Assembly: GCA_963724435.1 (NCBI GenBank)
Contig: CAVRUN010000006.1
Coordinates: forward strand, 62,001-126,000
Origin: AP-15 sp963724435
GTDB taxonomy: Bacteria > Pseudomonadota > Alphaproteobacteria > ATCC43930 > CGMCC-115725
Direction of reading: 5' to 3'
Length of the DNA stretch: 64,000 nt
The position numbers and the translations under genes are program-made. Positions 17,174 to 26,200 of this stretch are shown piece by piece; position 1 is the first letter of the stretch; every line of letters starts with the position of its first letter. The notes beneath the pieces are model-generated. The model was not told the DNA's origin. It ran no database searches and saw nothing but the letters and a program-made list of their open reading frames with translations.

Positions 17174-18736
17174 ATGCGCAACTCGGGTATTTTTCGGGTC
17201 TTTAAAGCGCCGGGGCGAGTAAGCGCGACGGAAAGCGGGGCAGCGTTGCTGCTCGGGCTAACTCTGGCCTTTACGGGCTGCGCGGGGGTGGACGGTTCGC
17301 GCTCGAAACAGGTCAAGATGACGAGCTTTGCCCCGCTGGTGCAGGACGTCATTCCCGCGGTGGTCAATGTGTCGGCGGTTCAAAGACCGGGGAAGGCGGC
17401 GGCCGATAGCGATGTCTTCGGCGGGGTCGATCCGGTCAAGGACCCGAAAACCGATGCGTTGCCGCTCTCCACCCTCGACCAATTGCTGCGCAAGTTTTTC
17501 GAGGAGCAAGAGCGCAAAGGCGGCCCCAACCTCCGCGGTCTGGCCTTGGGGTCGGGCTTTATTATCGATCCGCGCGGCTACATCGTCACCGACAACCATG
17601 TCGTGGAAAATTCAGACGGCGTTACCGTGACGTTTCACGACGGAACCCAGCACAAGGCGGAGATTGTCGGGCGCGATCCGCTCACCGACCTCGCATTGCT
17701 CAAGATCGATACGACGCGGCCGCTGCCCTATGTGGATTGGGGCGACAGCGATGCGGCGCGGGTGGGCGACTGGGTGTTGGCGATCGGCAACCCGTTCGGG
17801 CTCGACGACACCGTCAGTACCGGGATCATCTCGGCGCGCGGCCGCGATATCCACTCCGGTCCTTATGACGATTTTCTGCAGATCGACGCCGCGATCAACC
17901 GCGGCAATTCGGGCGGTCCGACATTTGATCTCGACGGCAAGGTTATCGGCATCAACAGCGCGATCTATTCGCCCAATGGCGGCTCGGTCGGCATCGGTTT
18001 CGCGATCCCGGCCAATTTGGCGCGGCCAGTCGTGCAGCAGTTGCTGCAGCATGGCAAGGTCGAGCGCGGCTGGCTCGGCGTGCAGATCCAGCCGGTGACG
18101 GCAGAGATCGCCCAAGGCTTTGGGTTGCCGCGGCCGGAGGGCGCGCTGGTCGCCGGGGTCAGTCCCGCCGGACCCGCGGCGCGCGCCGGCCTCGCTCAAG
18201 GAGACGTGATCCTCGCCGTCAATGGCCACGCGGTCGAGCGAATGCGCGACCTGCCGTTTATCGTCGCCGAGATGCCGGCTGGCCAGGCGGTCGATGTGAC
18301 GGTTTGGCGCCGCGGTCAACGGATGAGCCTGCGGCCGGTTATAGGAGCTATGCCCGCCGACCCGGAGATCGCTGCGCTCGATCTGCCGCAAAGCGTTCCT
18401 CCCGATCTGGCTTCGGCTGATATCGCCACAGGCATCACGCTTGTTCCACTGACCACTCAGCTGCATCGGGAATTAAAAGTCCCCGAAAACGTCCGCGGCG
18501 CCGTGGTCAGAGGGGTCACCGAAAACAGCCCGCTCGCCGCCGCGGATCTGCTGCCGGGCGATGTCATCGAAATGATCAATCAGGAACCTGTCGCCTCACC
18601 AAAGGACGCCGTAGCCAAGCTCCGCGCCGCGGCGGCCCGTGCCAAGACATTGCTGTTGCTGGTGAACCGTCACGGCGACAATCGCTACCTGGCCTTGTCC
18701 CTGACGGATCGAGCGATGCGCGGCGGACCCGGTTGA
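17174..18736 (+). CDS. Do/DegP-family periplasmic serine protease with two PDZ domains
   Basis: 520 residues. A hydrophobic leader ends LTLAFTGCAG and may be a lipobox with Cys near 36. The trypsin-like domain has the full triad: His142 in DNHVVE, Asp172 in LTDLALL and Ser246 in RGNSGGP. Two PDZ domains follow at about 295-385 and 430-515 (GWLGVQIQPV; VPENVRGAVVRGV). DegP/HtrA proteases degrade misfolded envelope proteins. GGAGAG precedes the ATG. DegP, DegQ or MucD naming cannot be settled from sequence alone. Confidence 0.93.
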   Translation: MRNSGIFRVFKAPGRVSATESGAALLLGLTLAFTGCAGVDGSRSKQVKMTSFAPLVQDVIPAVVNVSAVQRPGKAAADSDVFGGVDPVKDPKTDALPLSTLDQLLRKFFEEQERKGGPNLRGLALGSGFIIDPRGYIVTDNHVVENSDGVTVTFHDGTQHKAEIVGRDPLTDLALLKIDTTRPLPYVDWGDSDAARVGDWVLAIGNPFGLDDTVSTGIISARGRDIHSGPYDDFLQIDAAINRGNSGGPTFDLDGKVIGINSAIYSPNGGSVGIGFAIPANLARPVVQQLLQHGKVERGWLGVQIQPVTAEIAQGFGLPRPEGALVAGVSPAGPAARAGLAQGDVILAVNGHAVERMRDLPFIVAEMPAGQAVDVTVWRRGQRMSLRPVIGAMPADPEIAALDLPQSVPPDLASADIATGITLVPLTTQLHRELKVPENVRGAVVRGVTENSPLAAADLLPGDVIEMINQEPVASPKDAVAKLRAAAARAKTLLLLVNRHGDNRYLALSLTDRAMRGGPG

Positions 18737-18762
18737 GTTACGCGCCGCGCGCGCCTTGATCC

Positions 18763-20130
18763 TTACTCGGCGGCGAGCCTTTGTTGTTGTTGACCGCGCA
18801 ATTCCGCGACGCGGTCGCGGGTATAGAGTTCGGTCCAATTCGAGAGCGCAAAATCCGTGACCTTGCGCGGGTCGTAGCCGCGTTCCGGGATTGAGATCTG
18901 TTTGCCGGCAATATGGACGGCGCGGATCCGGCTCTTCTCCTGCAATAAGCCGATATTTTCGAGCGGCGAGAAGTCGAGTGCTATGAAATCCGCCGAGCGG
19001 CCCGGCTCCAGCCGGCCGATACGGTCGCCCTCGCTCATAAACCGGGCATTGATTTCGGTCGCCGCCCTGAGCGCTGCCGCCGGGGTGAACCCCAGATCAT
19101 CGACAAACAATTCGAGTTCGCGCGCATTCCATTCGCCATAAGGCGTCACCGCGAATCCGGTGTCGGTGCCGGTCATCATCGGGATGCCGGCGGCATAGGC
19201 TTTTTTCCAATTGGCGCAGCCGATCTCGTATTCGCGCCGGGCGGCATCCGGGCGGCCTTTCTGGCCCGCCGGTTCGTGGGGTTGGGTGAATTCGATGACG
19301 TTTTTTGGCTGAGTCAGCGTCGGGCAAATGGCGCTGCCGGTTGCAAGCATCGCCGCAATGCATTCATCATCGAGGTGGTTGGCGTGAAAGATCAGGTCGA
19401 CGCCGCTGCGCGCCGCGTAAAGCGTGGCCTCGCGGCCGCGTGCATGGACGACGACTTTCTTGCCCAAGCGATGGGTCTCGCGCACCATCGCCTCGGTTTC
19501 TTCCTGGTTAAAGGCGGCGACCAGCTCGCCATTGTCGCGGCGCTGAATGCCGTCGAGGGCGATCTTAATGCAGTCGACGCCGTCTTTGACCTGGCGCCGG
19601 ATCTCCTCGATCGCTTCGGCGGTTGTCGTGACCAGCTTGCCGATCGAGGTTTCGGGGGCGCCGATCCAGGTCGGATACCAATCGGTCAGCCCTTGATGGG
19701 TGGTTACGTAGCGGCCGGCGGCCATGACCCGCGGGCCGTCGAATAGTCCCGCCCGGATCGAGTTGCGGATGGACAGGCTGATCTGGCCGGCATCACCCGG
19801 CGAGCACAATGCGGTAAATCCGGCCGCGGCGCATTTTTGGGCAAAGAACAGGCCGCGCAGCGCGCGGAATTCCAGAGGGCTGTAGAGATCGATATCCTCT
19901 TCGCTCTTGGCGTTGCCGTAAGCGAGATGCGTGTGCACATCGATCAGCCCTGGCATCACGAAATACGCGGAATAATCGAGCAGCTGGTCCTGGCGCGCGC
20001 GTCGCGGCGCGTCGCCGACGGGTCCGGCATATTCGATCATGCCCTCCAGGTCGAAGACTAGGGTTTGGTCGGTTTCGCCTTCGTTTTGCCGCCCCGTAAA
20101 CAGCTGGCCGCAGCGCACAAAAGTCTTCAT
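18763..20130 (-). CDS. amidohydrolase (imidazolonepropionase/prolidase-like)
   Basis: 455 residues of the amidohydrolase superfamily. The metal ligands are visible: HTH at 66-68 in GLIDVHTHLAYG, probable carbamylated Lys189 in CIKIALDG, His229 in VVHARG, His249 in FHANHLDD and Asp323 in GTDTGFAVTPYGEWN. The small beta domain is split between both ends. The start at 20130 is supported by GGAGATCGCG before the ATG. Related enzymes hydrolyse Xaa-Pro dipeptides or cyclic amides. The substrate is unassigned. Confidence 0.87.
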   Translation of the reverse strand: MKTFVRCGQLFTGRQNEGETDQTLVFDLEGMIEYAGPVGDAPRRARQDQLLDYSAYFVMPGLIDVHTHLAYGNAKSEEDIDLYSPLEFRALRGLFFAQKCAAAGFTALCSPGDAGQISLSIRNSIRAGLFDGPRVMAAGRYVTTHQGLTDWYPTWIGAPETSIGKLVTTTAEAIEEIRRQVKDGVDCIKIALDGIQRRDNGELVAAFNQEETEAMVRETHRLGKKVVVHARGREATLYAARSGVDLIFHANHLDDECIAAMLATGSAICPTLTQPKNVIEFTQPHEPAGQKGRPDAARREYEIGCANWKKAYAAGIPMMTGTDTGFAVTPYGEWNARELELFVDDLGFTPAAALRAATEINARFMSEGDRIGRLEPGRSADFIALDFSPLENIGLLQEKSRIRAVHIAGKQISIPERGYDPRKVTDFALSNWTELYTRDRVAELRGQQQQRLAAE

Positions 20131-20387
20131 CGCGATCTCCGCCGAGAAGTTGAGGGGCGCCAGCTCTCGCCAGCAGCAGCAATTTCCCTCCAGTTCTAGC
20201 ACAGCGAAGAGGCACCGATCACGCTTCCATTTCGCTCGAACGCGGCTCGGCCTGTTCGGCCGGCTCGCACCCGCACCAGGAACCGGGATTCTCAACTCTC
20301 TCCCGTTATGCCGGCGAAGGCCGATGCCGATGGCAAGCCGATACCTATGGTGAGAGGGCCCACCTTCGTTTGACGGCTGTCGCCCGC

Positions 20388-21056
20388 TCAGATCTGGACG
20401 ATCGACCCGAAATCCCAGTTTTGCCCAGGGGGATCTTCGCCGATGCGCACCGTCTTTTGATCGGGAAAGCGATAGGGCGGGACCGGTAAGTTATACGGCG
20501 CCGGCACGCCGGCATAAACGCGGCCTGCCAAATCGTATTTCGAGCCGTGGCAAGGGCAGAAATAGCCGCCGAGCCAATTCGGCGCCGGATTGCTCGCGTC
20601 AGGCTTTGGGAAATATCCCGGAATACACCCGAGATGGGTACAGATCCCGACCAGAACCGCATATTCAGGTTTGATCGAGCGGTGCCAGTTCCGCGCATAG
20701 GGCGGCTGCTGGTTAGTGTCGGAAGTCGGGTCGGCCAGTCGGTTGACGAGGGTCGCGTCTTGCAATTCCTTGAGCAGCGGCGGCGTGCGGTTGACGATAA
20801 AGATCGGCTTGCCGCGCCATTGAACGATGACTTGCTGGCCCGGCGCCACCTTGGTGAGATCGATATCGACCGGACCGCCGGCGGCAAGAACATCGGCCGC
20901 CGGGTTCAGCATGTCGACAAGAACATATCCGGTCGTGACCACCGCAACGGCGCCGACTGCGCCCGCGACTAGTTGCAGAAAATCGCGCCGCGTTTCCTGG
21001 TGCAGCGCACCCTCGGCGGGGGCCGCTCCTCGCAAGCTGTGGGTATCGTCGGTCAT
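20388..21056 (-). CDS. petA: ubiquinol-cytochrome c reductase Rieske iron-sulfur subunit
   Basis: 222 residues. The twin-arginine signal and anchor ETRRDFLQLVAGAVGAVAVV starts at 22. The 2Fe-2S ligands are Cys139 and His141 (CTHLGC, with Cys144) and Cys167 and His170 (CPCHGS), with Cys144/Cys169 as the disulfide. The C-terminus has the usual PVPPYRF. The protein is the high-potential electron carrier of the bc1 complex. Normally petB and petC follow directly. Here an amidohydrolase follows, so the gene stands alone. It could be a second copy or a dispersed bc1 gene. Confidence 0.92.
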   Translation of the reverse strand: MTDDTHSLRGAAPAEGALHQETRRDFLQLVAGAVGAVAVVTTGYVLVDMLNPAADVLAAGGPVDIDLTKVAPGQQVIVQWRGKPIFIVNRTPPLLKELQDATLVNRLADPTSDTNQQPPYARNWHRSIKPEYAVLVGICTHLGCIPGYFPKPDASNPAPNWLGGYFCPCHGSKYDLAGRVYAGVPAPYNLPVPPYRFPDQKTVRIGEDPPGQNWDFGSIVQI

Positions 21057-21249
21057 TGAGGGTCAAAGGTCCGTCTGCTGCGCGCTTCCGGTCAACGAAA
21101 CACGGCAATTCAACCGCCGTTCCCTGCCGCGCCTTTCAGCCGCAGCGCGCAGATGCTCACTCTGGTGCAGCTGTCGCAGCGAATGGTAGGCTCAGCGGCA
21201 GAGCGCAACCCATCCATATCACCCCATTGCCGTTTTAAAGGGGTACGCA

Positions 21250-22428
21250 ATGAAAATCGCCCGCATCGAAACCTTTATCCTCGGCACCGGCAGCTCGAAA
21301 GACCTGCTGTTCTGCCGCGTCGAGACCGATGACGGTCTTTACGGCTGGGGCGAGGCTTATGTCACTCACGGCAAAGAGAGCGTCGTCGCCGAATGCATCC
21401 GGACAATGACGCCGCACCTGATCGGCCGCAGCGTCTTCAACATTCGCCATACCGGCCAGGTCATCCTTGAGGATTTCGCGATCAAGCGCGGGTCGCCCGA
21501 ATTGTTCTCGGCGTGGAGTGCGGTCGAGATCGCGTCCTGGGACATTCTCGGCAAGCACACCGGGCTGCCGGTCTACAATCTGATCGGCGGCGCCTCGCGC
21601 GAGCGGGTGCGCATTTACGCGAATGGCTGGTCGCGTGGGGCGACGATCGACGAGCGTGTCGAATGCGGGCTCAAGGTCAAGGCGATGGGGTTTACCGCCG
21701 CCAAATTCGACCCATTCCCCGGCCCGTGGCGCAATTATGTCGATCGTCGTGACGAGGATTTCGCGATCGATCATGTCCGCGCGATGCGTCAAGCCCTCGG
21801 CCCCGATTTCGAGTTGCTGATCGAGGCCCATCGCCGCTTTGCCCCGGCGCACGCGATCCGCATCGGCCAGCGCCTCGCCGAGTTCGGCATCGACTGGTAC
21901 GAGGAGCCGTGCCTTGCCGAAAATATCGACCTCGTCGCCGAGGTGCGCCGCGCGGTGCCGATCCCGATCGTGACCGGCGAGGCGCTCTACACGAAGGAAG
22001 CGTTTTTCGAATGCCTCGCCAAACGCGCCGCCGATATTCTGAACCCGGACATCTGCGTTGTCGGCGGCATTTCCGCGATGCTCGACATTGCCGTGATGGC
22101 GCAGCCGCAGGCGGTCGTGATGGCCCCGCACAATTATAACAGCACTCTGGTCGGCCTTGCCGCGACCGTGCATCTGTCGGCAGTGATCCCGAATTTCCGG
22201 ATCGCCGAGTATTTCGTCAACTTCCAGGATCTGTGCCGCGAGATCGCGACCGCGTCGCTGACGGTCCGGGACGGTTGGACCGATTTGCCGACTGCGCCCG
22301 GATTGGGCGTCGACATCGATGTCGACAAATTGCGCGCGCACCCGCATCACGAGGCGACCGCCCACGGCTTCCGCCAATACTGGGAGGAATACCCCCGGAA
22401 AGGCTATACCCCCAGCTTCCGCGGCTGA
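21250..22428 (+). CDS. mandelate racemase/muconate lactonizing enzyme family dehydratase
   Basis: 392 residues of the enolase superfamily. N-terminal capping domain (MKIARIETFILGT, GWGEAY), then barrel motifs: the Lys-bearing strand FTAAKFDPFPG, metal ligands near Glu192 (EAHRRF), Glu218 (EEP) and Glu244 (TGEALY), and His294 in APHNYNS. The pattern fits galactonate or mannonate dehydratase-like acid-sugar dehydratases (D-galactonate dehydratase subgroup) better than mandelate racemase, but the substrate is inferred. It is a single gene divergent from petA. Confidence 0.85.
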   Translation: MKIARIETFILGTGSSKDLLFCRVETDDGLYGWGEAYVTHGKESVVAECIRTMTPHLIGRSVFNIRHTGQVILEDFAIKRGSPELFSAWSAVEIASWDILGKHTGLPVYNLIGGASRERVRIYANGWSRGATIDERVECGLKVKAMGFTAAKFDPFPGPWRNYVDRRDEDFAIDHVRAMRQALGPDFELLIEAHRRFAPAHAIRIGQRLAEFGIDWYEEPCLAENIDLVAEVRRAVPIPIVTGEALYTKEAFFECLAKRAADILNPDICVVGGISAMLDIAVMAQPQAVVMAPHNYNSTLVGLAATVHLSAVIPNFRIAEYFVNFQDLCREIATASLTVRDGWTDLPTAPGLGVDIDVDKLRAHPHHEATAHGFRQYWEEYPRKGYTPSFRG

Positions 22429-22443
22429 GTGGAGCGGGATAGT

Positions 22444-22833
22444 TCACAATGCCGCAAGTGGAATGCTAAGCGCCCGCGCCGCGGCGAGCAGCCGGCCGTC
22501 GTAGCTGGCGAGTTCGACCGGTTCGCCCTCACTGCGGTGGTAAGCCATCGTGGCCAGATGCAGGGCGTCGAGGGTTCGAACGGCAATAGGAAACGGCTCG
22601 AGGGCCCGCTCCAACACATGCTCGGTCATCTCCGTCAAATTAACGCGAGCCAACAAACCGCGTGCCCGATCGGCGTGGGAGTTCAGCAGATTGCGGGCGT
22701 TGATCCGGGTCCAGACCTCGAAGGCTAACAAGCGGCTGGAGGCGAGGTCCTCGTCCCAGAGCGTCTCCCGTGGGGCCTGAGCCTCGGCAAACAAGTCTGC
22801 CAGTAGCACCGAACTGTCGATGTAGATCACCAC
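22444..22833 (-). CDS. vapC: VapC-type PIN-domain toxin
   Basis: 129 residues with the PIN RNase fold. Acidic residues are in place: Asp6 (YIDSSVLL), Glu39 (LLAFEVWTR), Asp89 (RTLDALHLATM) and Asp112 (ASYDGRLL). VapC toxins cleave tRNA or rRNA in a Mg-dependent way. The start overlaps the antitoxin stop by 7 bases, so the two are co-translated. The locus appears intact. Confidence 0.88.
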   Translation of the reverse strand: MVIYIDSSVLLADLFAEAQAPRETLWDEDLASSRLLAFEVWTRINARNLLNSHADRARGLLARVNLTEMTEHVLERALEPFPIAVRTLDALHLATMAYHRSEGEPVELASYDGRLLAAARALSIPLAAL

Positions 22834-23126
22834 CGATCTTCGCGATCCTTGTCGAGATCGGCCAGCAATTGTTCTAACGTATAATCGGGTATCGGCTTGC
22901 GCGGCGGCAACGGTGCAAATGGCCGCTTTGCGGGGGTCAGCCAGCCTTCCCGGAGGCCTTTCTCCTGAAACGGGGTAAGGCCAGTTCCCCGCTCATATGG
23001 AACGATCTCGGCGACGGCGCGGCCACGATCGGTAATGACGATCGCCTCGCCCGCCGCCGCCAGCCGGACATACTCGCTGAGCTTGTTTTTTAACGTTTTC
23101 AGACCGACCTTTTGCATCGGCGTCAT
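22827..23126 (-). CDS. vapB: VapB/Phd-family antitoxin
   Basis: 99 residues. The Phd/YefM N-terminal DNA-binding fold is visible (VGLKTLKNKLSEYVRLAAAGEAIVITDRGRAVAEIVP), followed by a proline-rich linker and an acidic C-terminal tail (LEQLLADLDKDREDRW) expected to thread into the toxin. It precedes and overlaps vapC. Such antitoxins repress their own promoter. Confidence 0.87.
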   Translation of the reverse strand: MTPMQKVGLKTLKNKLSEYVRLAAAGEAIVITDRGRAVAEIVPYERGTGLTPFQEKGLREGWLTPAKRPFAPLPPRKPIPDYTLEQLLADLDKDREDRW

Positions 23127-23215
23127 GTAGCCTCCAGAAGCTACTTCGTCAACGGTGATGCAATCCGCGCCAAAACGGCTAGACTGCGATTGCCAGAACA
23201 GAGAGGGACCGGCAC

Positions 23216-26200
23216 GTGAGTACGATGCTGGAAGATAGGCAAGCCGCCCTCGAACGGGAAAATGCCGAGTTGCGCCAGCAGCTCGTTGTCTGCAATGCCG
23301 AACTCAAAGAGGCGCGCGCGCAGCAGACCGCGACCGCCGAGGTATTGCAGGTCATCAACTCCTCGCCGGGTGATCTCGCCCCGGTGTTCAATGAGATGCT
23401 GGAAAAGGCACGACGGCTGTGCGAGGCGGAGCTCGGTCTTCTCCTAATCTACCAGGCCGACTGTTTCCGCGCCGTGTCGTTGCATGGAGCGCCGGAGGCT
23501 TACGTCGAGTTTATGACGCGAGAGCCGATACGCCCTGGACCGCACACCGGGTTGGAGCGTCTGGTCCGGCTGCGCCAGCTGGTCCATATCGCCGACCTCA
23601 CGGCCGAGACGGCATACCGGGAACGCGACCCACTGCGAGTCGCCTCAGTCGAGCTTGCCGGAATGCGCACCTTCCTGGCGGTGCCGTTATTGAAGGAAGA
23701 GGCTCTGCTCGGTGCCTTCGTTCTCTATCGGCAGGAGGTGTATCCCTTTTCCGACAAGCAGATCGCGCTATTGCAGAACTTCGCCGCACAGGCGGTGATC
23801 GCGATTGACAACGCGCGGTTGATTACAGAGACGAGGCGCAGCAATCTCGCGTTTCGCGAGAACGAGGAACGCTACGCGCTCGTGACGCAAGCCGTCGCCG
23901 AGGGAATTTACGAGTGGGACATCAAGAGCAATTCGCTCTGGGTGTCCCCGCGGCTGATTGAGATCTTCGGACTGGCGGAGCACAGCCTTACCGCTGCAGA
24001 TTGGAATTCTCTGGTCCATCCCGAAGATTTTCCGCTTTATCGAGCAGCCTTGCGTATGTGCTTCAAAGGCACGACGCCGCGGCTCGATTGCGAGTACCGG
24101 GTTCGCCACAGCGACGGCAGCTATCGCTGGATCGAAGACCGCGGTGTTCCGGTACGCGACGAGGCCGGACGGGCGGTCCGGATGGTTGGCGCGCTTACCG
24201 ACATCAGCTCTCGAAGAGAAGCAGACGAAGATCTACGCGAGGCGTTGGAGCAGCAGACCGCGACCGCCGAGGTGTTACAGGTCATCAATTCCTCGCCCGG
24301 CGATCTCGCCCCGGTATTCGCTGCGATATTACAAAAGGCGCATGCGCTCTGCGGTGCCGATCATGGCCACTTGACGGCCTGCGAGGGCGGGCAGTTTCGC
24401 GCTCTTGCCACCCACGGAGTGCCGGAGGCGTTTGAGAAGCTGCTGCGCCAACCATTCCGTCCGGGGCTCAACGTTTCGCGGCGTCTGCGCGCCGGCGAGA
24501 GCGTGATCCAGTTTCCCGATATGGCGGCCTTGTCATACGACCCGGACGATCGGATCGGCCGCGGTGCCGCTGAACTAGCCGGTGCCCGCACCTTGCTGAT
24601 CGTGGCACTGAGGAAGGACGACGCCCTCCTCGGGTACATCACAGCGCATCGGACCGAGGTCCGACCGTTTTCCGAGAAAGAGATCGCGCTGCTGCAGAAT
24701 TTCGCGGCGCAGGCGGTCATCGCGATGGAGAACGCGCGCCTCCTGGGCGAACTGCGCGAGCGCACCTGCGACCTCGAAAAATCGCTCGAATACCAGACCG
24801 GGATCAGCGATGTGCTGCGGGTGATCAGCCGGTCGGTCTTCGATCTGGACTCCGTGCTCCAAACCGTCGTGACCACGGCGGTGAATTTGTGCCACGCCGA
24901 ACTCGGCAACGATTTATCGCAACGACGATGGCGAATACCGATGGGCCGCCGGCCATATGCTGATGCCGGAATTCGAGAAGCTCGAGCGCAACGTCCACAT
25001 CCGGCCCGGCGCCGGGACGCTGGTCGGGCGGGTCGCGACCTCAGGCCAAACCGTTCAGATCCTCGATGCCTGGACCGACCCGCTATACGAAATCAAAAAC
25101 GATGCGCGGATTGGCGGCGTTCACACGATGCTGGGAGTGCCGCTGGCGCGCGACGGCGTGCTGGTGGGTGTGATCGGGTTGGCCCGTCGCACGATCCAGC
25201 CCTTTTCCGAGCGCGAGATCCAGCTCGTCTCGACCTTTGCCGACCAGGCGGTGATCGCGATCGAGAACGCGCGGCTCCTGACCGAAACGCGCGAAGCCTT
25301 GGAGCAGCAGATCGCGACCGCCGAGGTATTACAGGTCATCAATTCCTCGCCCGGCGATCTCACCCCGGTCTTCGACGCGATACTGGAGAAGGCGCACACG
25401 CTGTGCGACGCCGCCTATGGCAGCTTAGGGCTCTATGACGGCGAGAGGTTCCGAGCGGTCGCTGTAAATTCCGTTTCCGAAGCGTTCGCCGAACGCCTGC
25501 GGGAGGGGTTCTCCTGGGTCGGCAATCCCGCCGAGCCGTTACTACACGGCGCCCCCTTTGTCCACATCCCAGATATGGCCGAGATCAACCATCCCATGCA
25601 CCGGATGGCCGTCGAGCTCACCGGCGCGAGCACCTTTCTGACCGTACCGTTGCGTAAAGATAATATACTGCTCGGCTATATCACAGCCGTGCGTCAGGAG
25701 GTGCGGCCGTTCACCGACAAGCAGATCGCGCTGCTGCAAAATTTCGCGGCGCAGGCGGTGATCGCAATGGAGAACGCGCGCCTCATCACCGAGACGCGCG
25801 AGGCGCTGGAGCAGCAGACCGCGACCGCCGAAGTGCTCGGCGTCATCAGCAATTCGCTGAGCGATACCCAGCCGGTGTTCGATGCCATCGTACAGAGCGG
25901 GCTGAAGTTGTTTCCCGATGCCGCAATCAGTGTCGCTCTCCCGATCGACGGCCAGGTGCACGCGGCAGCGCTAGCAGAAACGGATCCTGACCGTGCTGAA
26001 GCATGGCGGCGCAGGTTCCCGTTTCCGTTGACGCGCGAGTACATGCACAGCGTCGCCATTCTCGATCGCAAGATTGTCGATTTTGCCGATGTGCGGGACG
26101 CTGCCGTCGAATTCGGAGCCGGCAGCGCAAACTTCCTGGCAAGCGGGTACCGCGCCATCACGATCGTACCGATGCAACGGGGCGAAGCAGCGATCGGCGC

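Noticed and set aside
21235..22377. 380-codon minus frame over the dehydratase gene
   Set aside because: Antisense shadow; the plus-strand protein has all enolase-superfamily ligands.
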